Part shown: piece after piece, positions 1-5,087 of the stretch
Numbering within the stretch: the stretch's first letter is position 1
How the letters are laid out: every line of letters starts with the position of its first letter
Source of the DNA: Nitrospirota bacterium
GTDB lineage: Bacteria; Nitrospirota; Thermodesulfovibrionia; Thermodesulfovibrionales; JdFR-88
NCBI GenBank assembly: GCA_021825785.1
Contig: JAKAGP010000103.1
Span: forward strand, 1-6,736
Length of the DNA stretch: 6,736 bases
Reading direction: 5' to 3'
Made by a program: the position numbers and the translations under genes
Notes under the pieces: generated by a model
What the model was told of the DNA's origin: nothing
The model's input: only the letters and a program-made list of their open reading frames with translations
The model's database searches: none

Positions 1-867
1 GGCTCCAAGGAGGGCATCGGGCATATACCTCTTGCGTTTGCCGGCCCTGGCGACGTAGTGCTCTATACCTCTCCGGGCTATCCCGTTTATCCGGTGGGGG
101 CGCTTTTTGCCGGCGCACAGGGCTATCCCCTGCCGCTCCTGGAGGCCAACGGTTTCCTGCCAGACCTTGAAGCGGTCCCGGCGGATATACTCAAGCGCTC
201 AAAACTCCTTTTTATCAACTATCCCAACAACCCCACAGGGGCGACCGCGGATATGGAGTTTTTCAGGAAAGTGGTAGAGTTCGCCGGCAGGCACAATATT
301 ATCGTTTGCCATGACGCCGCCTATTCGGAGATATATTATGACGGAAGGAAACCGGCCAGCTTTCTCCAGACGCCTGGGGCAAAGGAAGTGGGCATAGAGT
401 TCCATTCGCTGTCAAAGACCTACAACATGACCGGCTGGAGGCTGGGTTTTGCGGTTGGTCACAGCGAAGTGCTGGCGGGCCTTGGGAAGATAAAGACGAA
501 CCTGGATTCTGGCGTTTTCCAGGCGGTCCAGGAGGCGGGCATTACGGCGCTTAACACCGGAGACGCGGAGCTCTCCGGCATCAGGCAGACCTACCAGGAA
601 AGAAGAGACGCCCTTTACGCCGGACTCACCGGGCAGGGTATCCATGTAATAAAGCCCGGGGCCGCATTCTATCTGTGGGCCGGATGCCCGAAGGGGGTTT
701 TTTCTGATTCCCGTTCCTTCGCAAAACACCTCCTTGAAAAGGCGGGCGTCGTGGCCACTCCCGGCGTGGGCTTCGGCCAGCCGGGGGAGGGATACATCCG
801 TTTTGCGCTCACCGTGCCGGTCGACAGGATCGGCGAGGCGGTGCAACGGATAGCTAAGGTCCTCTAG
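1..867 (+). CDS. dapL: LL-diaminopimelate aminotransferase-type PLP enzyme, 5' end missing
   Basis: Class I/II (fold type I) PLP aminotransferase, best read as LL-diaminopimelate aminotransferase. That enzyme converts tetrahydrodipicolinate plus glutamate to LL-diaminopimelate in the short DAP/lysine route, in the cytoplasm. The frame is open from base 1, so the gene starts upstream; 288 codons remain, against about 390-410 residues for the family. Visible motifs: GSKEGIGHIPLAF at the left edge, typical of the DapL group; YPNNPTG (bases 226-246); the pyridine-N-binding Asp in CHDAAYSEIYY; the Schiff-base Lys in SLSKTYNMTGWRLGF (AAG at 415-417); and a C-terminal GYIRFAL carrying the substrate-carboxylate Arg. 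The GTG at base 58 is internal and not a start. folK follows 31 nt downstream on the same strand, so they are probably co-transcribed. A related aminotransferase with another amino-acid substrate cannot be excluded without the N-terminus. Confidence 0.87.
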   Translation, partial: GSKEGIGHIPLAFAGPGDVVLYTSPGYPVYPVGALFAGAQGYPLPLLEANGFLPDLEAVPADILKRSKLLFINYPNNPTGATADMEFFRKVVEFAGRHNIIVCHDAAYSEIYYDGRKPASFLQTPGAKEVGIEFHSLSKTYNMTGWRLGFAVGHSEVLAGLGKIKTNLDSGVFQAVQEAGITALNTGDAELSGIRQTYQERRDALYAGLTGQGIHVIKPGAAFYLWAGCPKGVFSDSRSFAKHLLEKAGVVATPGVGFGQPGEGYIRFALTVPVDRIGEAVQRIAKVL

Positions 868-884
868 TCCGGAAGGTTGAACAA

Positions 885-900
885 AAAAGGCCGCCCTTTT
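885..900 (+). promoter_or_regulatory. Small hairpin over the folK ribosome-binding site and start codon
   Basis: AAAAGG (885-890) and CCTTTT (895-900) are perfect complements around a CCGC loop. The left arm contains the only Shine-Dalgarno-like AAGG, and the right arm includes the first two bases of the TTG start. In mRNA this six-pair stem would partly hide the initiation site. The sequence is directly visible; any effect on translation is inference, and the stem is weak because four of its six pairs are A-U. Confidence 0.35.
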
Positions 901-1420
901 GCCGACCGCTTACATTGGCATAGGTTCAAACCTTGGCAACAGGCTTGAAAATTGCCTCAAGGCGCTTGACCTGCTCGAACGGCGGGGCATAAGGGTAACG
1001 GCCCTCTCCAGCCCCTATGAGACAAAGCCCTGGGGGATGGACAGGCCGGAAATAGAGCATCCCGGCATGGTGGCGGGCCAGCCCGACTTCATAAACATGG
1101 CCGCCAGGATCGAGACTGATTTGGGAAAAAATCCCTTGGCCCTGCTTGAGACCCTTCAGGAAGTGGAGCGGGAGATGGGGCGGGTGCGCAGGGAGAAATG
1201 GGGCCCGAGGATCATCGATCTGGACATACTTCTATACGGGGATGAGGTAGTAGATATTCCGGATGGGCCGGAAGGCAGGCTTAAGGTGCCGCACCCGCTC
1301 ATGCACTTAAGAGAGTTTGTCCTCAAGCCGCTCGCGGAGATAGCCCCGCAGGCCATCCACCCGGTTTTTAAAAAAACCATCTCGCAGCTTCTTGCGGAAA
1401 AATTGCCTGAAGGCAGCTAG
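899..1420 (+). CDS. folK: 2-amino-4-hydroxy-6-hydroxymethyldihydropteridine pyrophosphokinase (HPPK)
   Basis: Cytoplasmic folate-pathway enzyme that transfers pyrophosphate from ATP to 6-hydroxymethyl-dihydropterin, giving the substrate of dihydropteroate synthase. The 173-aa product opens with AYIGIGSNLGNR, the HPPK N-terminal signature, and carries KWGPRIIDLDILL at residues 100-112. This matches the family's catalytic block: by comparison with the E. coli enzyme, R95, R104, D107 and D109 correspond to R82, R92, D95 and D97. VPHPLMHLREFVLKPLAEIAP is the usual C-terminal motif. The protein is slightly longer than the E. coli enzyme (159 aa), partly through extra residues around 46-60 in the flexible-loop region. 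The start is TTG at 899: an in-frame TGA at 878-880 excludes anything further upstream, and AAGG sits 8 nt before it. It follows dapL closely and its stop overlaps that of the converging cyclase gene. Confidence 0.95.
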   Translation: MPTAYIGIGSNLGNRLENCLKALDLLERRGIRVTALSSPYETKPWGMDRPEIEHPGMVAGQPDFINMAARIETDLGKNPLALLETLQEVEREMGRVRREKWGPRIIDLDILLYGDEVVDIPDGPEGRLKVPHPLMHLREFVLKPLAEIAPQAIHPVFKKTISQLLAEKLPEGS

Positions 1421-2322
1421 GCATCTGGACGGCTGCCGTCCATATGCACACATACCCGGTTTCTGCCGCCTTCTTTGGCCATGTATAGCGCCCTGTCCGC
1501 CTGCCGTATAAGCGCTTCCGGGGCGGGGTCGCCCGTTTCGAATGTGGCCACTCCAATGCTGATGGTGACGGAAGACAGCGGCGAACCGTCACAAAGAAGC
1601 TCTGCGTCCTGCACCGCCTGCCTGGCCCTTTCCCCAACGGCAGCGGCGGTGCCACTGGATGTATTGGACATCATCACAATAAATTCTTCGCCCCCGTATC
1701 TGCCTGCGATATCGTTTCTGCGCACCGTGGACAATACTATCTTCGCAATTTTCGCCAGAACCTCGTCTCCGCAGCGGTGGCCGTAAGTGTCGTTGATCTT
1801 TTTGAAAAAATCGATATCCAGCATCATGAGCGACAGGGGCTCGCCGTAGCTAAGGGACCAGGACAACTCCTCCACCAGCCTGTCCATGAAAAAGCCGCGG
1901 TTATAAAGCCCCGTAAGGCAGTCCCGGTCCATTGCGAACTCAAGCTCCCTTGTCTTATTCCTGATGTAGGTGATATTTTTGAGCCGCGCTATGACCTCTT
2001 CCTTGAAATAGGGCCTGCAGATGTAGTCGTAAGCCCCCAGCAGGTAGCCTTTTGACAGTCTCTTTTGCGCCCTCCCCGCGCTGATAAGGATCACGGGCAT
2101 ATCCACCGTGGACGGGGCGGATTTCAATTTCTTCAGCACCCCGAAGCAGCGGCCGCCGGTTGCATTTACGGAGAGGAATAAAACATCGGGAGATTCGCTA
2201 TAGACCTTGCCCAGAACATCGCCGCCTTCTTCCACAAAGCAACACTCGTAGCCCTCGTCCGTGAGCATCTTCCCAAGGATTTGTTTTGTCTCAACAGCGG
2301 TATCGGCAATGAGCACTTTCAT
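1417..2322 (-). CDS. Receiver-like domain fused to GGDEF diguanylate cyclase
   Basis: Predicted cytoplasmic signalling enzyme that makes cyclic di-GMP from two GTP. Of 301 residues, about 1-118 form a CheY-like receiver fold and about 130-293 a GGDEF domain. The cyclase half looks active: metal-site Asp in MLDIDFFKKIND (D169, D171), the GGEEF signature at 210-214, and a product-inhibition I-site RRND (201-204) exactly five residues before it. The receiver half is degenerate. The phospho-acceptor position is Ser51 (FLSVN) instead of Asp, the N-terminal acidic pair is D7-T8, and the conserved Lys before Pro is Arg103; Ser81 is kept. Phosphoryl control is therefore unlikely at this site. ATG at 2322 is preferred: it begins the receiver strand (MKVLIAD) and lies about 44 nt after the predicted transcription start. 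A TTG at 2364 would add 14 residues and be almost leaderless. No clear Shine-Dalgarno is seen. Confidence 0.92.
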   Translation of the reverse strand: MKVLIADTAVETKQILGKMLTDEGYECCFVEEGGDVLGKVYSESPDVLFLSVNATGGRCFGVLKKLKSAPSTVDMPVILISAGRAQKRLSKGYLLGAYDYICRPYFKEEVIARLKNITYIRNKTRELEFAMDRDCLTGLYNRGFFMDRLVEELSWSLSYGEPLSLMMLDIDFFKKINDTYGHRCGDEVLAKIAKIVLSTVRRNDIAGRYGGEEFIVMMSNTSSGTAAAVGERARQAVQDAELLCDGSPLSSVTISIGVATFETGDPAPEALIRQADRALYMAKEGGRNRVCVHMDGSRPDA

Positions 2323-2372
2323 AGATCGATTATTGCAGCCAAAACAAAAAGCTCCGGGGTGCAATCTGCGGC

Positions 2373-2378
2373 ATTATA
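2373..2378 (-). promoter_or_regulatory. Extended -10 promoter element for the GGDEF gene
   Basis: Read on the minus strand, the sequence is TGTTATAAT: a perfect TATAAT preceded by TG one base upstream, an extended -10. A poor -35 (TTAATT, three of six matches) lies 17 nt upstream in an AT-rich tract, as is usual for extended -10 promoters. The expected transcription start is near 2366, giving a leader of about 44 nt before the ATG at 2322. It would let the cyclase be expressed independently of the membrane-protein gene upstream. Confidence 0.6.
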
Positions 2379-2390
2379 ACAGATTTTTGA

Positions 2391-2425
2391 TTTAAAATTA
2401 AAAACGGGATGCCTTATTTGCCCAT
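2391..2425 (-). terminator. Weak candidate terminator of the YwiC-like gene
   Basis: On the minus strand AUGGG (2425-2421) can pair with CCCGU (2408-2404) across a 12-nt loop that contains the stop codon. It is followed by a run rich in U (UUUUAAUUUU). The stem has only three G-C pairs plus an A-U and a G-U, so termination would be leaky at best. It is the only terminator-like structure between the two minus-strand genes. Confidence 0.25.
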
Positions 2426-3148
2426 TACCAGGATGGCGGCAAACACCAGCACCTTTGCCGTAGACAGAAGACCGATCTGCCTGAATTTTTCCTTCTTTTC
2501 GCGCCGTTTAACAGCTGACCAGACATCCTCCGCCAGCGGCAGAAAAGCCAGAAGCACCGGATGTCCAAGCGCGGCGCCGGCAAGGCCCGCCAAAAGGAGC
2601 GCCCCTGAATAAACGGCCCCGATGGGCCTGTACCTTTTCAATCCTGGATACCTCACCCTGAAGCAGCTGGCGAAATAGAACAGGGAAAACATCGCCCAAA
2701 GATATAAGTGCTTCCCGATGCCGCCCGTAACAGACGAGGAGATAACGGCCACTTGGCCCATGATGGCCATGCCGAAGCCCTCCGCGTATATGGGAGGAAA
2801 TTTTTTACTTTTCCCGTCCTTCCCGAAATAATAATTAAGCGCAAAAAGGAGCGCCCCTGCAGCGTAAAGGAGACCCAAAGACGGATAAAGCCAGGCGGAA
2901 TAGGCGAGCCCGGCAAACCCTGGCAGCGCCAGCATGGCCAGATCGGGCAGCCGGTCCAGGTTGCTGCTTCTTATCATATTGACCGCCGGGGTTTTTACGA
3001 GGAGCAAAAGCGTGAGCGACACGAATACTATAGCCGTTATCATTCTTGGGCCGCCAGATACCAGCACACCCGCTGCGAACGCCGCCAGGAACATTATCCA
3101 TGAACCCGGTTCTTTTGTATAAGAAATGGGGTTTTTGTTTTTATTCAT
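2414..3148 (-). CDS. YwiC-like multi-pass membrane protein
   Basis: Integral inner-membrane protein of 244 aa, with about eight hydrophobic segments: roughly residues 17-31, 36-51, 71-87, 92-106, 123-140, 147-162, 179-205 and 229-242. It resembles the YwiC-like family. The N-terminal YTKEPGSWIMF corresponds to that family's P-K-x-H-G-A-W-x-M motif, a basic loop FRVRYPGLKRYR follows the sixth segment, and a basic stretch (RREKKEKFRQIG) precedes the last helix. The biochemical role of YwiC-like proteins is not established, and the usual motif His is replaced here by Pro14. Start: ATG at 3148 places the motif about ten residues from the N-terminus, as in relatives. A GTG at 3190 would add a basic 14-residue tail without a better ribosome-binding site. 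It lies upstream of the cyclase gene on the same strand and is divergent from the 175-aa unknown gene. Confidence 0.62.
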   Translation of the reverse strand: MNKNKNPISYTKEPGSWIMFLAAFAAGVLVSGGPRMITAIVFVSLTLLLLVKTPAVNMIRSSNLDRLPDLAMLALPGFAGLAYSAWLYPSLGLLYAAGALLFALNYYFGKDGKSKKFPPIYAEGFGMAIMGQVAVISSSVTGGIGKHLYLWAMFSLFYFASCFRVRYPGLKRYRPIGAVYSGALLLAGLAGAALGHPVLLAFLPLAEDVWSAVKRREKKEKFRQIGLLSTAKVLVFAAILVMGK

Positions 3149-3307
3149 TATGGGATGCTTGAGCCTTCGTCTGATAGGAGAGCCCTGCACCGGTCATCTG
3201 CCCAGCCTCTTTGCTGTGCGGTAAAGTTTTTGATTTGCCATCATTTCCCTTTTTACCTCTGCTTTATGGCCTGTTTTAGTATATCGCCTCGGGGCGGAAA
3301 TGGGTGT
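3149..3307. other. Divergent intergenic region, no confident promoter
   Basis: This 159-nt spacer separates the start codons of two divergently transcribed genes and should hold promoters for both. TTGATT (3230-3235), TTGCCA (3235-3240) and TAGTAT (3277-3282) are present, but no pair has proper spacing. TATACT on the minus strand (3278-3283) would give an unusually long leader for the membrane protein. Extending either gene to its furthest alternative start would make the two genes overlap here, which is another reason to prefer the inner ATG starts. Confidence 0.4.
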
Positions 3308-3835
3308 ATGATGGAAATCATAGAATCGCAATCCACCCTCAAAAAGGAGGGGAAGACCCTGCCCCATTTCGGGCTCATAAACGAAGATGCGCTGGGCCCT
3401 GTGAAAGGCCCGCTGATGAGGGCGAAGCTCCACATAAGGGGGGCAAGGCGAAGGTTTGAGCGCGGCCAGATAACCGATGGCATCCTGGCCCTTTACGATG
3501 CCCTCTGCTCGGCCATGGACTGGTATATCGCGGCGCCGGAACGCCGCAGGGGCCTTGTGGTGAAAGAAGGCGACGACCTGATGAACGATGAAAGCCTGTA
3601 CAGGGTCCTCGTGCGATCGAGCGTCCTGGACGGCTCATTCAACTATCAGGAAATGAGCTCCCTTGTAATGAAGGCCCTCGACAAGGACATACAGGAGTCC
3701 ACCTCTGAGTTTGACTGGAGGGAATTCATGAAAAAAACGGAGACGGTCTTTACTGCGCTTGGAGTAATGCCCTTCGATGAAAAAACGCTTCCTGAGGAAA
3801 GACCCGAACCCTTTCTGAAAAGACCGGGCCAATAA
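3308..3835 (+). CDS. Hypothetical protein, 175 aa, probably helical and cytoplasmic
   Basis: I do not recognise this family. The protein has no signal peptide and no membrane segment. It is rich in charged residues and probably mostly alpha-helical. Its core has an amphipathic stretch around residues 40-76 (KLHIRGARRRFERGQ, then ITDGILALYDALCSAMDWYI). Next comes a charged region with VVKEGDDLMNDESLYRVLV (85-103) and a helix rich in acidic and aliphatic residues (about 113-130). The C-terminus is Pro/Glu/Arg-rich and likely disordered. The helical ALYDAL...MDWYI stretch is loosely reminiscent of small HEPN-like or regulatory helical bundles, but the HEPN RNase motif R-x4-6-H is not evident, so no function is assigned. 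The start is ATG at 3308 or the adjacent ATG at 3311; a weak GGCGGAA lies about 10 nt upstream. A start at 3155 is possible, but its extra 51 residues look like translated spacer. Codon use matches the neighbours, which argues for a real gene. Confidence 0.72.
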   Translation: MMEIIESQSTLKKEGKTLPHFGLINEDALGPVKGPLMRAKLHIRGARRRFERGQITDGILALYDALCSAMDWYIAAPERRRGLVVKEGDDLMNDESLYRVLVRSSVLDGSFNYQEMSSLVMKALDKDIQESTSEFDWREFMKKTETVFTALGVMPFDEKTLPEERPEPFLKRPGQ

Positions 3836-3905
3836 AAATTGATCTCTTCAGGTATTTATTTATTCCTGTGGGCACTTTACTTCATTATTTTTTTATAACC
3901 CACCC

Positions 3906-3983
3906 TCCCGCCATTTCCTGTATGGGGCTTCGCCCCATACCCCATTCAAAAAACGAAAAGAAGGCAAACAAGAAACGGCGGGA
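3906..3983. repeat. Nested inverted repeat with perfect inner hairpin
   Basis: The outer arms are TCCCGCCATTT (3906-3916) and AAACGGCGGGA (3973-3983), ten of eleven positions complementary. The inner element TATGGGGCTTCGCCCCATA (3921-3939) is a perfect 8-bp stem with a TTC loop. T7 (3888-3894) and A7 (3983-3989) tracts flank the structure and could extend the pairing after an internal bulge. No U-run directly follows the inner stem on either strand, so it is not a canonical intrinsic terminator. It could still stabilise the 3' ends of both converging transcripts. Confidence 0.6.
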
Positions 3984-4004
3984 AAAAAATCATGGAAGCG
4001 CAAA

Positions 4005-4148
4005 GGGGGGCGGATGGTGTGAGCGCAGCGGGTGACGCGGGCGCGTAACACAGCGCTGCAGCAACTGGAAAAACCTGGCGCGGCATGCTCGGCATGCAGC
4101 CTAACCAGATGAGACGGCGCTTAGCGGAGCGAATGCCGTCCGCCCCCC
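4005..4148. repeat. GC-rich foldable block with 10-bp terminal inverted repeats
   Basis: GGGGGGCGGA (4005-4014) and TCCGCCCCCC (4139-4148) are exact reverse complements and close a 144-nt block. Inside are several further pairings: GTGT/ACAC with GCGC/GCGC around 4017-4050, the palindromes CAGCGCTG and GCTGCAGC around 4051-4062, GCATGC-TCG-GCATGC (4083-4097) within a CTGG/CCAG frame (4065-4108), and GACGGC/GCCGTC (4113-4118 and 4135-4140), which competes with the closing stem. The layout suits a structured RNA, a MITE-like element or a dispersed intergenic repeat. No target-site duplication is evident outside the arms. Confidence 0.5.
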
Positions 4149-4164
4149 CAGCCCCCCGGTTTTT

Positions 4165-4884
4165 TCAGGCAGGGAACAGCCTTGGCAAAATGGAATAAAG
4201 CTCCGCGTAGCTGTTAAAGGAGGCCTCGGGGCTCAAGCCGCCGAAGGGCCCTGGTCCCCTTCCAAAAAGCACGCACCTGATGCCTGCGTTTCTTGCCCCC
4301 TGCAGGTCCCTCTCCGGGCTGTCGCCTATGTAAATGCAGTCTTCCGGCCGGACCTTCAGCTCCTTCATGGCTGCTTCAAAGGGCCTGGGGTCTGGTTTCC
4401 TGTGCCCTATGCGGCTGGAAAGTATAATTGATCGAAAATAGCTTTCCAGGCCCAGCATTGCAAGCTCGGGCTCCGCAAAAGGCCACTGGGCATCGGAGAC
4501 AAGGGCAGTCAGAAAATTTTCAGATGCCTCCTCAAGGAAGCCCTTCACACCCGGGAAAAGCCCAAACCTCCGCATGGTCAGGCTCCTGAAAAGGACTGTG
4601 GCCGAAAACACCACCTCCGGAGGGAATTTTTTGCCCTTTTCCCCATGCCTTTGCATTATGCTTTTGAATATCTCAAAGACGTCCACTTCCCTGTGGATAT
4701 CCGCCCGTAGCCACAGGCTGACCTCCCCGAAATAGGCGGCCTTCAGGTCCTCAGGGCCGATCCTTACCTGGTAATAAGAGAGATATTTGGACAAGGCTGA
4801 ATAGACGGAAAGGTCTTCTTCGTTTGTCTCTATATCTATGAGAGTGCCGTAAAGGTCAAAGAGCACTGCGCCCCTTTTTTTCAT
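4165..4884 (-). CDS. HAD-superfamily hydrolase (subfamily IA-like)
   Basis: Soluble haloacid dehalogenase-fold hydrolase of 239 aa, a normal length for a HAD enzyme with an alpha-helical cap (about residues 17-105). Motif I is FDLYGTL with nucleophile Asp10. Motif II is LVSD (Ser130). Motif III is Lys163 in HRKPDPRPF. Motif IV is YIGDSPERDLQGARNAG, with Asp188, Ser189 and Asp193. All core catalytic positions are present, so it should be active. Position +2 after the nucleophile is Tyr12 rather than the Asp that serves as acid/base in most HAD phosphatases. A Tyr there is known from 2-haloacid dehalogenases, whereas motif IV looks phosphatase-like, so the substrate cannot be named. The ATG at 4884 has a strong AAAGGGGG 4 nt upstream. 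It is divergent from glgP across 203 nt, and its 5' leader may include the CTTTTTGA tandem repeat. Confidence 0.9.
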   Translation of the reverse strand: MKKRGAVLFDLYGTLIDIETNEEDLSVYSALSKYLSYYQVRIGPEDLKAAYFGEVSLWLRADIHREVDVFEIFKSIMQRHGEKGKKFPPEVVFSATVLFRSLTMRRFGLFPGVKGFLEEASENFLTALVSDAQWPFAEPELAMLGLESYFRSIILSSRIGHRKPDPRPFEAAMKELKVRPEDCIYIGDSPERDLQGARNAGIRCVLFGRGPGPFGGLSPEASFNSYAELYSILPRLFPA

Positions 4885-4934
4885 TTGCCCCCTTTTGGTA
4901 GTTGCCGGACGATGACGGCTTTCTCTTTTTAGGT

Positions 4935-4966
4935 CTTTTTGACTTTTTGACTTTTTGACTTTTGCC
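4935..4966. repeat. Tandem 8-bp repeat CTTTTTGA, three perfect copies
   Basis: Perfect copies lie at 4935-4942, 4943-4950 and 4951-4958, followed by a degenerate CTTTTGCC (4959-4966). A related CTTTTTAG (4925-4932) sits just to the left. On the minus strand the unit reads TCAAAAAG. The array lies about 50 nt upstream of the HAD start and about 120 nt upstream of the phosphorylase start, within the region that must hold both promoters. Each unit creates a TTGAC, so the array also offers repeated -35-like hexamers on the plus strand. Confidence 0.8.
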
Positions 4967-4984
4967 TTTTCATACAGATTTTAT
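4955..4984 (+). promoter_or_regulatory. Tentative promoter for the glucan phosphorylase gene
   Basis: TTGACT (4955-4960, five of six to TTGACA) is followed after 18 nt by TTTTAT (4979-4984, four of six to TATAAT). The -35 is created by the last full unit of the tandem repeat. Alternative -10-like sequences TATAGA (5016-5021) and TATAAA (5031-5036) lie nearer the gene but lack a good -35. The choice is uncertain. Confidence 0.3.
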
Positions 4985-5072
4985 CAAACGAGTCTTACTT
5001 TTATTCGTTTTCCGCTATAGAATTTATTTGTATAAAAAAAGATGGTTGAACCTGAGGCATGCTGACCAAAAA

Positions 5073-5078
5073 GGAGGG
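5073..5078 (+). promoter_or_regulatory. Shine-Dalgarno of the glucan phosphorylase gene
   Basis: GGAGGG ends 9 nt before the GTG at 5088. It is the strongest ribosome-binding site in the window and fixes that GTG as the start, because no ATG lies in frame between it and the upstream non-coding region. Confidence 0.75.
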
Positions 5079-5087
5079 CATTTTACT

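Larger units (their letters stand above)
3836..4164. other. Non-coding stretch between converging genes
   Basis: These 329 nt lie between the stop codons of the 175-aa gene and the HAD gene. The first 65 nt are AT-rich with a T7 run (3888-3894) and no convincing intrinsic terminator. The middle holds a perfect hairpin inside a longer inverted repeat. The last 160 nt are GC-rich and full of short inverted repeats. I see no tRNA or known riboswitch motif. One frame is open from 3899 to a TAA at 4046-4048 and again to 4198, but I see no coding signature in it. Confidence 0.6.

Noticed and set aside
412..846. 144-aa minus-strand open frame inside the aminotransferase gene
   Set aside because: It is antisense to the conserved PLP-binding region. 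It has no motif and no ribosome-binding site.
2323..2364. Longer N-terminus of the cyclase from TTG 2364
   Set aside because: The predicted transcription start near 2366 would make it essentially leaderless, and the extra 14 residues precede a complete receiver first strand.
3921..3939. Perfect hairpin as a classical Rho-independent terminator
   Set aside because: No U-run follows the stem on either strand: ATACCCC follows on the plus and CAGGAAATGG on the minus.
3992..4048. 18-codon ATG frame in the intergenic gap
   Set aside because: It is too short, composed of low-complexity Ala/Gly codons, and overlaps the inverted-repeat block. I keep it only as part of the broken-frame observation.
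4098..4108. GCCTAAC resembling the RYYYAAC core of an integron attC site
   Set aside because: No partner GTTRRRY core at proper spacing, no integrase gene and no cassette arrangement nearby.
4925..4966. CRISPR-like or direct-repeat array
   Set aside because: The units are 8 bp, contiguous and without spacers: a simple tandem repeat.
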